Source: Bactrocera neohumeralis (lineage: Eukaryota > Arthropoda > Insecta > Diptera > Tephritidae). From it: DNA of 64,000 bases. The DNA lies in the NCBI RefSeq assembly GCF_024586455.1, contig NC_065921.1, positions 80,970,163 through 81,034,162 on the forward strand, read 5' to 3'. The position numbers were made by a program, and so were the translations under genes. Positions 10,281-22,160 of this stretch are shown in pieces (within the stretch, counting starts at the first letter, position 1; each line of letters opens with the position of its first letter). A model generated the notes under the pieces. That model ran no database searches, was not told the DNA's origin, and saw nothing but the letters and a program-made list of their open reading frames with translations.

Positions 10281-12478
10281 ATGGAAGGCCGGCGTACTCG
10301 AGGGCGCCCAAAACGCAAAGACGTTTCGGTATCGTTAGCAGCAACTGAAAAACCGAGCACAACAAGTACACATGTAAATGTGCCTACCAAGCGCAGTACG
10401 TCTAAAACAAATGTCTCACCGGCAAGACGTGCATCGCCTGGTCGCACACGCCGCTCCTCGCGTCCACGAACATCAATTGTATCGTCAGCGCCATCCACAA
10501 CAACAATTTTGATAAGATCTTCTCCGGAAGCAAATCCCTCCCCTATTAAGGAGTTAAAAGAGGTATGTTGAATAATAAATTAAAGTTTGAAAAAAAAAAA
10601 AAATATTTATTATGTAATTAGACGCCATCACCTAAAACAACAACATCCAAAACACGTATACCAAGTATAGTTGGCTCGAATCTCAATACAGGCGGCAGAA
10701 GCTCACCGCGCTTTGCAGCAAAGTCTACATCTTCTATACACAGCACCTATAGCAGTAGTAGCACTCAAAAAACGATTGAAATACGTTCAACAACATCTGC
10801 TTTGGATAATGAATTTCAAAAATTATCGGATTATATTCGTCGATCTGTATCAAAAGCTATTGATGGAGATAAGCGTGAAGGTACACATACGCCAACAACA
10901 AACACTGAACTTGAAAGTCGATATAGCCGATCTGTATCACGTTCTATCTTCGATGATGGCGCTTCTTCTAAGGCAGAGTTTTCTGATAATGAAACAAATG
11001 GACGCACTGGTGAAGATGATGAAGATGAAGAAGAAGAAATCGAAGAATACAAAAGTTTCAATGTTACCAGCCCGCATTCATACTCTACTTCAGCAATTGG
11101 AAAAAACTGTCGTCAGTTAGAGATACCAAGAGAATTTGGAGGTTGGATAGGAGCTACTCTTTTAATGACAGTTGCGCCATGTTTAGTGTATTATTTGCAA
11201 TGGTGTTGCCAGAAAAATAGTTGTGAGTTGAAAATGCCCTATACAGATATCTACTCGGTAAAAATGGACGATATTTGGAATTCGATTTTCTACGGTGAAG
11301 CTATAATTGCATTTCTTATATTCAATGTGGGAGTAATTACATTATCGCTACTGCTATGTGGAAGATACGTATACTTGCCCACTGAACGCACCAGTCCATA
11401 CTATCGACTTGAATATACGTTTAATGGATTGCCTATAGCGATAATAATTACATTGGCTCTTGGTTATATCCAAATTGTTAATAAGGGTGTTATTGATTTC
11501 CTGCTGTATCATCAACTACAATTTTGCGTTTACAGTTTTATAACTGCTTTTATTTTGGGATTTTGGGCTTACTTACGCTCTTTGGCAGTAGTAGGACGCG
11601 CAAATCGTGTACATGGAAATCTATACGGCAGAACCGGCAACTTTTTGGTGGATTACGCGCTAGGCAGACAAGTAAATCCAAAATGGTTAGATTTTATCGA
11701 TTTCAAATTGGTTTTTTACCGTATGACTTTGCTGATAACACTGGTCTATGTGGAATGCTACTTAATAAAAATAGTAACGTTGCCTGATAATCCGCCTAGT
11801 GAAGATGGCATCTGGAGCGTAGTTATGTACTATTACAATAACACACGTTATGATAGCGCTGCTCTACTTACATCAGGTATGCTGTTAGTATATATTTGGG
11901 ATGCTTTAATATTCGAGCATCATTTGGCCTCGTCGTTTGAACTGCAAAGTGAAGGTTTCGGTGCATTATTATTGCTACGTTATGGCGCAACGCCACACTT
12001 GCTGACAGCTGTAGCACGGTACTTCTTTGAGCAACAACTTGACCGTAATGTGCAAATGTCAACACCACTGTCTTGTTGTTTGGCCGCTTATATACCAATA
12101 GCATTACTGATCGCCGGTTTATTGCTTAAACGTATAAGTAGCGCTGTCAAATATAAATATCGCGTAAACCCCACAAACCCTTACTTTGACGGCATTGAAA
12201 CTATACACACTTATCAGGGAAGACGTCTTTTACTCGGCCCGTTATGGGGTCGTTTACGTCATCCTAATTATGCGGGCGAATTACTGGCGCTCTGTGCTTT
12301 GGCTATACCTTTGTTTGTGCGCTTTGCTTGGCCACCACTCATTTGCATACTGCTCCTATGCATAGTGTTGTTGCATCGCACACAACGTCTACAAGCGCGC
12401 AATATGTCGCGTTATCATTCATCTTGGGTACGCTACTGCAACAAAGCGCGATACTATATACTGCCGAAAGTCTATTGA
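10281..12478 (+). CDS. LBR: Lamin B receptor
   Basis: Inner-nuclear-membrane protein that ties lamin and chromatin to the envelope. Coding exons are 10281-10562 and 10622-12478, joined in phase 0 across a 59-bp intron (GTATGT ... TTAG, with an A-run), giving 712 residues; Drosophila LBR is about 740. The first 260 residues are basic and Ser/Thr-rich, opening with an AT-hook-like GRPKRK, followed by an acidic stretch near residue 230-245. From about residue 265 there are multiple hydrophobic segments typical of the ERG24/DHCR14 sterol-reductase fold, closing with LWGRLRHPNYAGE and a C-terminal YNKAR-type segment (CNKARYYILPKVY). Insects do not make sterols de novo, and Drosophila LBR is reported to lack C14-reductase activity, so a structural role is inferred. 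AATAAA lies at 12611. A different open frame at 10671-11120 is a shadow. Confidence 0.93.
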
Positions 12479-14236
12479 GCGGTTTACTATAAGTGTATAT
12501 GCATATGTGGTGCAATGAGATTGCAACTGAAACGCAAATATTTACCCTAAGTTTAGTTCATAATACATTTATATGAAAATTATTTTAGTACAAAATTATA
12601 AATATACATAAATAAATTTTAATTTGTCCTTTAGTTTAGTTTGTTCGTACTGATTATATTTAGCTTATTAGAAAGTACTGTTTTAAAAAATGTGGCATAA
12701 TTAAGACGCGTGCAAAATCTAGTTTATATTATGTTTGTCATTATTATCATATTTTTGTCAATAATTTAACTTTTACATCTGTATGTATATAAATCAAACT
12801 TGCATGATTTTGTGAACAACACAACACAACAAAGCAATTTTATATGAAAGAGTTCATATTTTTGTATTGTCAACGAAAACAGAAAATAATTTTAAAACTA
12901 AATATATACAAAAAAGCAAGGTAATCCTTTGCAATAGCTCAAATATGCACTTATAACAATGATGTTATATAAATTTTATGCGCTCAGGTAAATCGAGTGT
13001 GTATACGCAACCGAAAGGTGTAAGAAGTATTTCAGCCTATTGCATATGTATAATATATTCACTTTTCTGTGGGCCTTTAACTGGTAACAACTCTCTACTC
13101 TAAGTGAAAAACTCTATACTTTTTTTTTTTTCAAACGTATCCATTCATAACACACGTACATACGATAAGTAATTTAGGCCACAAATGTATGAGTAGAAGG
13201 AATTATTTAATCTATACTGTCTTGATAATTCCGTTGACGATATGATATTCATTGACTTAATTGCCCTTTATACAAACATATGTATTTTATATAAAATATT
13301 CGTAGGTGATTTTCTTTTATAAAATTTAATTTTAAATTAGTTTTACTTTGTCTCAGCAGACTCGTACAAATCCCGGGTAATATAATAATATACAATGTAA
13401 CAATCAAAACATACAAAATATTTTGTTTTAATTTGGATTTGCATTTAAAATAAATAGTACTTATGAAGTGTTATAGAATACTATAACTAGCGCAGCGAAT
13501 TTTTTATTTAAAAAATGTTGAATTAAAAATTGGTTATTCAATTTTCAATTTCAATTCTGATATTAAATATTTTATTTTCAATTCCAATTTTGAAATCATT
13601 CAATTCTTGATTCCGATTTTCGCTTGAATTTGGATTGAAAATTTTATTTTAATAATAAAAATTTAATTTTTAATCTCAAAGATCTTAGATTAAAAATTGA
13701 TGAACTATTTTTTAATTAAAACTTTTAAGTAACAAATTTTATTTAAAGTTTGAAGCTGGAAAGGGATAAAAAGGAAACATTGTCTTGGCGTTTGCATATT
13801 TTATTTGTAAGCTTTTTTTTCAAATGGGCTTCATCCATTTTAAAGTAGCACTTAACGTCTACAAAACAATCACTAAATTTATTTTCCAAATACATACAGC
13901 GATAAATAACATAATTTACAAAATATTAAAAATAGCATATAATTTATTTTAAATTTTACTACTGCTTAGATTTGAGCATTTTCAAGCTTAAAAATGAATA
14001 TGTAAAATCTATTTTGACGCAGAAATCACTTTACGGCTCTGCCGACCCAGTTGGTCAATAACGTACCCAATTAGCAAAATTATTACATAAATAAATACTA
14101 GGCTTAACATTACACCTACAACTATTGCCTATTTCAGCAACTATATGTGATATGGCTTAAATATTTACATAGCTATAACTTTCTACATAAGAAATATTGA
14201 GAATATAACATGCAAGTAGGTTGTATATAGCACTAC
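12479..14236. other. Convergent 3' intergenic region, LBR and Xbp1
   Basis: About 1.75 kb of A+T-rich DNA between convergent genes, likely containing both 3' UTRs. A low-complexity stretch of repeated ATTTTCAATTTC-like words lies at about 13500-13740. There is no coding frame or recognised element. Confidence 0.5.
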
Positions 14237-15831
14237 TTAGATCAAACTGGGAAACAAATCGTTAAAACTACCCTGCCAACCGAAATCTTCAACACTCGCA
14301 TCGAACTGTTCTGTCGCTGTAGATGTTGGTGAACCAATAATCGATTCATAACCATGATCTGAGGCGGTTGAATGTAATGACGGTGCAGGTGATTTCGCTA
14401 ACGGACGTTTAGGTCGCAAGAATCGCTCTATGGGGTCGAAATTAAAGTCATCATCCGAATCATCGACCACATTGAGAAAAACATGTGAGGGTGTGGTTGC
14501 GGGTGTTGGATATTTTATTTCGTCACCCATTTGCGGTGTTACACCATCACAGTATATTTCTTCGACGGCCTCATTTACTGGCACTGCATCATCATCCATT
14601 ACAATTGTTATAGAATTTGTTTTGGCATCATATGTACCATACACCGTGTCCGGTGGTATTGTGTGGATATCAGTTGCTTGTTGTATTCTAAATATTTCAT
14701 TGTCTGTAGTTATTGTAGGCGTTGTTGTTGTTGTTGTTGCTGATGCAATTGTAGGATTACTATTTGGCATAGTTTTTAATTCATCATTTATCGCTGTTGG
14801 TGATTTATTTTGTAAACGTTTTGCATCATTTTTTCTGGATGATGTCCATGTTGTATCATTTAAGCTGACACTTTGTTGTGTGTTTGTATGTTGGCTGGAT
14901 TCCAAGCACTCTGTTTTGGTCCCCACCACTGATCCAGGCAATCGCTCTGCGTTGCTTGCAACTTTGGCAACATTTTCATTGCACGCTCCATCACCAGCTT
15001 CCATGTCTGCTGCGATATCGGCCAAGAGGCTTTCGGCAAGCTCTTCCAATTTGCTGGCGTCGAATTCTTCGTCGACGAGGAGCATATCTTGAAGAGTAGG
15101 CAAAGTGCAATAATCCTCCACAGTGACGCTACTGAGTTGCTCTTTTTCAGTTGTTCTTCTGTCGACTGTGAGTCCATTTGAGTTGATCCCTGCTGCAGAG
15201 GGTCAGTATATATGGATACTGCAGATCCATTGAGTATGGACTCACAGCCGGCACAAGTTTCAACGGTAGTTTTAGCATTCAATTTGGCTGCATTACTGGC
15301 GAGTTGCTCCTGTTGTTTCTTCTGTTGTTGTTGCACTTCATTGAGTTTTTGACGCAGAAGTTCCACTTCCATATCCAATTTGCGATTTTTCTCAAGAAGT
15401 GATTCATTGATGGCTTGTAAGCTTTCACATTTATTTTGCAAAATTTCCGTTTTTTGTGTCAGTTCATCAATTTCATGTTCCATGTCTTCCATACGCGCTT
15501 TCTTTCGATCGCGTGATGTTTGTGCGGCTACACGATTCTTCAATTTTCTGCAATTATTTTTTATACATTAAAAAAGTGATCTTAATTCAAAAAATAAAAC
15601 CTAAACTCACTTTCTTTGTATTTTCTCTTCCCAAGTTAGGTGGTCAAGGCGGCGCTTCTTGCCCCTGGGCGCTGAAGCACCATCCTCAACCACCGCATTT
15701 GCATTAATTGTTCCTTGCGATGACGTGGTCATTGGTGCTGGCCTTATCTTTGGCAATGTCATGGTTGGAGTGTGTGATATAGCCACGTACTTGGGCACAG
15801 TAATAAAAACGGCTGGTGTTGTCGCTGCCAT
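14237..15831 (-). CDS. Xbp1: XBP1, IRE1-spliced form (XBP1s)
   Basis: bZIP activator of the unfolded protein response. Minus-strand segments are 15831-15611, 15547-15222 and 15195-14237. The first junction is a conventional 63-bp intron (GTGAGT ... TTGCAG, phase 2). The second is the predicted cytoplasmic IRE1 excision of 26 nt. The product is 501 residues. The basic region (about 69-93, NRVAAQTSRDRKKAR) and the leucine zipper (about 95-135) are shared with XBP1u. After the frame shift the protein continues through VEDYCTLPTLQDMLLVDEEFD and acidic patches to the conserved C-terminal activation end (GWQGSFNDLFPSLI). Phase closes exactly (1506 nt with stop). The start is the first in-frame ATG before the bZIP. 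An antisense frame at 14430-15092 is a shadow. Confidence 0.93.
14860..15831 (-). CDS. Xbp1: XBP1, unspliced form (XBP1u)
   Basis: The same gene read without IRE1 excision: segments 15831-15611 and 15547-14860, 302 residues. It shares the bZIP region but ends in a different C-terminus with a hydrophobic patch (WRIIALCLLF, about residue 220) corresponding to the membrane-targeting region that brings the mRNA to IRE1 in other animals. The two frames overlap for about 340 nt (15195-14860) downstream of the IRE1 sites, so this DNA is dual-coding. XBP1u is expected to be short-lived and weak in transactivation; that is family knowledge, not visible here. Confidence 0.88.
15196..15221 (-). promoter_or_regulatory. 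IRE1 non-conventional intron (26 nt) with paired hairpins
   Basis: On the minus strand the first loop is CTG|CAGT (cut between 15222 and 15221), flanked by a perfect 6-bp stem ATGGAT / ATCCAT. The second loop is CTG|CAGC (cut between 15196 and 15195), flanked by CCCT / AGGG that extends further with one bulged A. Both 7-nt loops fit the IRE1 consensus CNGCNGN with cleavage after the first G. Removing 26 nt moves the ribosome from the XBP1u frame into the XBP1s frame, and the downstream frame then stays open to 14237. Confidence 0.9.
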
Positions 15832-18800
15832 AGTGTATTCCGTTTGAGTCCGTTTTACTTAAAGGTCCAACGAGTTCTCAATCAAATAAATTTTTCTGTA
15901 TGGTCTTATCCGAAGTATTGTGATTTTCTAATGAGGCATTACAGCTTCTTTGACTTTAAATTGTAATTCCTTTTCTCTATTTCATGTTTACACTTTCGCT
16001 TATTATTTAGGACTGACGTGTCTTTTGTAATTACTTTTATCCAATTTGTTTTTAAGTTTATGTAGATGTAGGTTCTGCTGCATTTCTCAAGCCTTAACTT
16101 TTTCTCCTGCACTTTACATGACTACGTTATGGTACCTATAAAAATTTTCGTGTTTCACTAATCGCTGTCGTGTTCAATTTGAACTGGTGATTTGTAATCT
16201 TTGTACTTGTAGTTTTTTCGCACATTTGTTTTCATTTACTGACTTGGTGTTTTCTGATTGGTCGTAGCAAATCGGTGTTGGACTTGGTGATTCATTGGTG
16301 AACGTTCTCTGATAATAACTATTACAGGGTTGTATGATGTAAAAAATATATATTATAAAAATGACGGTTTATATATATTTCAAATAAATTATAATTCAGA
16401 CTGCACAATTAGTATTCGTATAATAATAATTGTTTATAGATTATAAATTTGATTTATATAAAAATGTGTACGTATATTTCTGTTTTCTGCTTTTAAATTT
16501 TGAACATTGACACCCTGTGACGAACAATAGTATTTTTGATCTTCTACAATCTTTTCCAGGGTTGCATGCCTATGTTTTCGGAAAGCAAATTCCGAAAAAA
16601 TGCGCAACGCGATTTTCGGAGTAGTTTTTGTTTTGATTTTTGTCTTTATAAAATTCCTTAATCCGGAATTGAGTTATTTATATATACAATGAAATAATAG
16701 TGCCTGGAAGTGATAAAACAAATATATACTGTTAAAATTACCTCAAATATGTAAAGTTATTAAATTTAGTTATCTTAAACCACTTGTTTGCTATTAAAGC
16801 ATCGCTTCTAAGCAACATATGTGTATATGTGGAAATAGATGGTAACTTTATAAGAAAATTAAAGGAATGTTGGCAGTATAAATTTGTGTAATTAAACATA
16901 AAGCGATACATATAAACGTTTTTTTGTATATAAACTATTTCGTGTATGGATTAATTCTTGGTTAGCACGTATAAGCATTGCAACTATTTTCTACATGTAA
17001 TGTTATAGGAGAAGGGGATGATTGTGCGCGGGTGAAAATGTCTGACACAGGTGCACGCAAGTTAGCCAAGTGTAACATTACAGGTGGCCCGCATTTAAAA
17101 CATTTTACAAATACATATTTATGGTTACAAGCAAACGTTTTTATTTTATATAAAAACTCTTAAATTGCTTCCAGAATTTAAACACAAAGTGTTAAGTGAA
17201 TTGACAGAAGAAAATTGTAAATTCCAATTAGAACGTACAACATAAAAATATACATATTTTATATAACAGTACGATTGGCAGCAACTAATCTTAGTTAATT
17301 TTTTGTTTGTTAATTGTCTGAAAGGTTTTTTAGTGACAATTTTAAAAATAAGAAGTAAATAATGAACTTGGGTTAGTTAGTTAGTGGCCAACATAAAAAT
17401 ACCAAGACAACTTAATTTACCAATCTTGGTTAGTTCCGGATTTTTATTGATGCTGTCAAGGCTACTAATACAGCGCTGAGGCCCTGTATAGTTTGGTAAG
17501 TATCTTTAAGCATAAAATTTCTTTGATTAGTTGTTACTATTTCATTATTAGAGGGCACTGTCAAGTTTAAAATTCTGTCGTAATTGACCGATAGTATTAA
17601 TTAGCTGGCATTTGGATCAGTTTCGAAGCACTCCTTCCAAGGAGCTCACCACCAATGTTTGTAACTTTTTGGTGTACAAAAAAAAAACAAACCCCAGTTG
17701 GAGGCTTTTTGTAGCGCATATTTTACTATCTATTTCACTTTGCTGAAGAAATTGTCAGACGTTCGACCGCAACAGCAACGAGTTGCTGGTAGGTAATCGA
17801 GGCGAACGGCAACATCAATGCTGGTTTCGAATGTTAGTTCGATTCGTTCGTCGTACCTGTTGGTTGTGTCCGTTCGGTGCGCTGCTTTTTGGTTTGCAAT
17901 ACTTGCTAGAGCGTGTGCTTCATTGAACAGCTATTTACATACATATGTATTTATGTACATATGTGCTCGTATATACTTGTATGTACATATGAATATTTTG
18001 TGTTTTTTTTATTTCTATAAAAATGTGCATTGTACTATTCACATATTTACATATATGCTAAAGATATGGTAGGGAATAGTTTAAATTAGACTTTCCTGCG
18101 TCTAATGTCTATTGAAAAACATAAATAAGTATATGTACATGCGTATATGTTTGCAAAAAAGTGACCAAACAGCACTGTATATTTTTTTACACTATTCGCC
18201 AAACGATTGACAGCAGCAAACAGGTGGAGTTGGTGGAAACCGGCTGACAAACCGCTTGCGGAAAAGGTGTAGAAAAGAAAGTCAAGTGCGTTTTAAAGTC
18301 TCGGTAGCGCGTGAGATCTTCACTGTTGTCTTTGTCGTCGTAGACGCCATCGTCTGAGCCTATAGTTAAGTTGTAATCCGAGGCACTGGTAGTGATGTTG
18401 TGAAACTTCATATGCATTATATGTACATACATAGTCCGATCGTCGTCTAACGTGTTTGCCGATGTGTTGTTGTTTTATTTTATTTTCGCAAAGATAAACC
18501 TATTGCAAATATTGCAGTAAATACTTAGCTACACCTGCAGCATTATCACACAACCGTAGATTCCAACACACACTATCAATAACTTGTGGTCAGCACAACT
18601 TTTAACAAGTAATTTCGCTTGCTGTTTATTATTGACTGACGTTGGCTTTTTGTATTTGTTGTGCATGTCACTTTAACGTTTCTTCTTTGTGCCGCTCCTG
18701 CGTTTATAATTTAAATGTGTAGTGTTTTTTCGTGTTTATCGACTGGGCGACGATTTGTTGTGGAACGTGATTTAATCGCGTATGATTTTGATTTGTTGTG

Positions 18801-20195
18801 AGTGAAAATGGAAAGTGATGATCTTTCACCAGCTGCGGCTTCCCGTCCTTTACTGCGACAGCTGTATCAATGACAACATTTTTGCTTGTGTAAATTTGTG
18901 TGCAGTGGTGTTAAATTTTTTTTTTAATTCTATGAATGTGTTTAGCTGCTATATATGAAGATATATGTATGTACATACATATATTTTGGTGCCAGTGTAC
19001 TTGATGTGTCAATAAATAAACATACATCAAGTAAAATCATAAAAGAAATGCAAAACGTCACTCAAACGTGTCCATGCCAGTTGTTGGTAGCAAATGAAAG
19101 TGAATTTTAATTGAACATTTTGAGATTATAAGTTTTATGCATTATTATCATAAACGACAATAAAAACTAATTTGTTATTTAGTTCTGAAAACAAATGAAA
19201 ATTTTATGTATGTATATGTTTAAGTTATAAAAGATTTATTGATTGCAAGAAAAAATCTACTCTCCAAATTGAGGTAATATTCTTTTATTCATATAGAATA
19301 TAAGAAGTAATAGAGTAAATAAATGTGTACACACGGATATACAATATGTACATATATACTATGTATGTATGTATGTATGTCAGTTGACACACATAACAAA
19401 CTTGAAGAGACGCAGACGGTCACGTCAAAAATTAAATCCTTATGTAGGCATTCTAAAGTGTAAAATTTTAAATTCACATGCTAAATATTGTAGCCATATA
19501 CATACATACATATGTACAAAGCACGTACATACATATGTATGTATGATACAATATAGTTGCATTTAACTCATAACATAAATTGCTTCCCAGCACGCTACGG
19601 TTAAATGCATTTTCTATGCATATTCGGTCTACTGCGTTTTTCAATGTCTCATGTTGTCTTCATAATTAAAATTAAAAAAAATCAACTGACATTAACTCTG
19701 ATAATTTTTTCTCATAAATTATTTTTTAATATGAAATTTTATAAAGTTTTTGTTTTTTATAAAATTGTGGGTTTTCCAATAGGGGTAACATGATTTCTAA
19801 GTGTCGTTTCGGCCATTTTTAATATGTCCTGATCAGTAATTGACGCCAATTAAGAAGAAGAAGATCAGTAATTGAAGGACTTAAACCAAAATATAAAGAA
19901 AAAACTGTGGTAAAAGGCTGCACAACCAAATAATAAATAAATATGTACTTTAATAAGATAATTAAAAAATCTGGTGTTACTTAATTTTAAGCATTTTGTT
20001 TCTATCAGTTTTCGAAGGGAAAAAAATTAAACTTATTTTTTTTTTGTTAACGGAAAACTTAAATAAAATTTTTTGTTCCTTATGATGAAGTATATTCTTA
20101 TCCATGTTAAAATAAAATTAAACAAATATTTTCTTAGTTCCTTAAGAAATATTTGTAGAGACTTGTTTTTATTATCTTTTCTAACATTGTATATG
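15832..20195. other. Xbp1 upstream and intergenic DNA, no confident gene
   Basis: It holds the Xbp1 5' region (to about 16330) and then mixed sequence. TATG/CATA microsatellites occur at about 17940-17990, 18955-18985, 19360-19380 and 19500-19545. The stretch 17720-18900 is richer in CG and could contain 5'-UTR exons or enhancers. Two small frames there (18187-18432 minus; 18808-18873 plus) are treated as findings only. Confidence 0.45.
16014..16020 (+). promoter_or_regulatory. UPRE-like TGACGTG upstream of Xbp1
   Basis: A TGACGTG core, the XBP1/ATF6-type unfolded-protein-response element, lies about 185 bp upstream of the Xbp1 start codon. It suggests possible autoregulation. A 7-bp match occurs often by chance, and it may lie in the 5' UTR rather than the promoter. 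A full TGACGTGG also occurs inside coding exon 1 at 15721-15728, where codon usage alone could explain it. Confidence 0.3.
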
Positions 20196-20199
20196 CTTT

Positions 20200-20275
20200 A
20201 TAGGATCTCCGCAGATTCCCTCTGGGTGTTTTACAAAAAACCTGGCAAACCTAATAAACGCTGCTCAGGGTATAC
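20200..20275 (-). repeat. Mini-me element terminal fragment
   Basis: About 75 bp that matches the end of the family seen at 58680-58787: the GGATCTCCG...CTCTGGGTGTT...CAGGGTATA words occur in the same order. It is an isolated, diverged fragment of the mini-me/DINE-like repeat. Confidence 0.6.
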
Positions 20276-20689
20276 AAAGTATATATGTACATACATACAT
20301 ATGCACTTATCTTTGTACATACATATGTAAATGCATATTTCGATATCTATGCAACCAAAAATTCCTAATCTATGTATCTCTGACATTTGCATTTGATATG
20401 ATTTAAGTGAAAAATTGGATTTCTAAGAATTTTTTCATGCGTAGCTCCTCTTGTTTACAAGCAGCAGGTCGCGGCATCTGTAGCTTTTAATTCTTTTATC
20501 TTCAAATTCATGAAGATACGTTATATTGCACAAGTTATGCGTCATAGCTGCTATACCCCAAATATACTTACACAATTACACACATACATTTGTGTCTGCT
20601 TACCTTTGGCTACATACCTTTTATCTTGGTCACCACAATTTCTACGAAATTCTCACTCTTCTCTTTTCACGTAACTTTTATTCGTTTTT

Positions 20690-20995
20690 ATACTCTTGCA
20701 TTATGCTGCTACAGAGTATAATAGTTTTGTTCACATAACGGTTGTACGTATCACCTAAAACTAAGCGAGATAGATATGGGGTTATGTATATATGTATAAA
20801 TGATCAGGACGACGAGAGGAATTGAAATCCCGGTTTCTTTTTGTCTGTCCGTCCGTCTGTGTAAGTTGTAACTTGAGTAAAAAATTAAGATATATTGATG
20901 AAAAAACTGCGCGATAAATCAATAACTTCCCTTAGCTGCCGTATACCTATGTTCGGTTGCATCCGAACTTAGCCCTTACTTACTTGTTTAGTTTT
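20690..20995 (+). mobile_element. Mini-me-like element, variant type
   Basis: A short repeat with the mini-me architecture: a start with a TATACTCTTGCA...GAGTATAATAG pairing, a TA-rich tract, a conserved core around AATGATCAGGACGACGAG (about 20799), and a GTCY microsatellite (GTCTGTCCGTCCGTCTGTG, about 20843). It ends with a CCGAACTTAGC segment. Closely similar repeats are very common in drosophilids. It is non-coding, and the family name is from memory. Confidence 0.55.
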
Positions 20996-21109
20996 GTTTT
21001 CATTACACATTTCGGACTGTACCATTAACTCCTAAATAATTTCATCATTCAAATTGGATTGCCTTGTCCATAGGTATGGTTTGATTATTTTTTACCCTTT
21101 AAAGTGTTG

Positions 21110-21415
21110 ACGATTTGATGAATTTGAACAAAAAACTCTTGGTTCAAGACCTTGTAAAGTATATCTTGAAGACCTGTGTAAATTTCAGTAGGATCGTTTG
21201 AGTAATTCGAGAGAAATTGTAACAATCGACTTTGAAAACAAAGTTTCGAGAAAAAGATGTTTAAAGTTTTTTAGCGCAACTTTTAAAAGCTGTATCTCTA
21301 AAACTATTGCTCAGATCAACTTGAGACTTTAGGACAATAATCTAGAGATGTTAGAGGCTTTAAAACAATATTTTTTTTGGAGCCGTGAAACCCATGTAAC
21401 CCCTTAAAATGAATG
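21110..21415 (+). repeat. Dispersed repeat R2, copy a
   Basis: About 300 bp that matches 31400-31690 in the same orientation. Shared ordered words are GAAGACCTGT, GACTTTGAAAACA-type, AAACTATTGCTC, ATCAACT and TCTAGAGATGTTA. No coding capacity or terminal repeat is visible. It is probably a MITE or a fragment of a longer element. Confidence 0.6.
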
Positions 21416-21429
21416 AATCGACGACTCGC

Positions 21430-21660
21430 ATAAGGCAAATTTGGATGACTTCTACACCCTCACTCAATGCTTTGTGTCAGTCATATACTTGTGTTTGTGA
21501 TAAAGTAGACTCCACAAAACACTTCTGCAAAAGTTTTCCGTAGCCGTGATTTCATTGGAAACAAACATTTTTTTTTACCGATTCAGTTGGCGTACGCAAT
21601 TTAAATGGACCAGCACGTCTCAAATTTGATGAAATGGTAAATACATGGATAATCCTATGT
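21430..21660 (-). mobile_element. Mariner-like transposase fragment
   Basis: On the minus strand this reads as a degraded N-terminal transposase segment. It shares the words GTAGACTCC, CAAAACACT and GATTTCATTG with the better-preserved fragment at 40990-41540. It carries stops and frameshifts and is non-functional. Confidence 0.5.
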
Positions 21661-22100
21661 AGGCGAGTCCTCCAGCGCCTGCAGATTAACGAAGTTTGCG
21701 TGTTCGTCGTTAGAGTTTAAAAACATTCACGCGATAGCTTAAGTGTGAAGAGCATAGAAAGTATAGATCGTTCATAATTTCTAACTATAACATCATAAAC
21801 TCGACGTTGGTATTCAACAGAAAATAATACAACAACATTATTAACACAGTAGCAATGGCACAATGCCACTGCCACATTCCAACAACAATGTCATGCGACT
21901 GTAAATTTTTTTGCGGTGCATCTGCAATTACTCTGCTTAGCGTTGGCGGCTGTAGCACTCAACATGTCGTTTGGCTGATGATATTGTTGTAGCAAACCGG
22001 CACAGTACTGCACTTGGCACCACCGTTGCCATCGATTACCTCACAAACAACTTGCGGCTGACGGATTTAGCCATCCATCACGCAGTCAGGCAGACGCTAG

Positions 22101-22160
22101 TATAAGAGTCCGTCAGCGAGTCTAGCAGTTAGTCAATTGCTCATACAAATATTCAGTCAG
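22101..22160 (+). promoter_or_regulatory. Candidate TATA/initiator core promoter
   Basis: TATAAGAG at 22101-22108 is followed about 26 bp later by an initiator-like GCAGTTAGTC, and then by repeated CAGTCAGTC words. The preceding 250 bp is less A+T-rich than average. It could serve Magi (start codon 4.5 kb downstream), but no splice donor links it with certainty. Confidence 0.25.

Noticed and set aside
10671..11120. 149-codon plus-strand frame
   Set aside because: It overlaps the LBR exon in another frame, and the LBR frame is the one with homology and correct splice phase.
14430..15092. 220-codon plus-strand frame
   Set aside because: It is antisense to the dual-frame Xbp1 region, with hydrophobic low-complexity composition from reverse reading. 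It is a shadow of a real gene.
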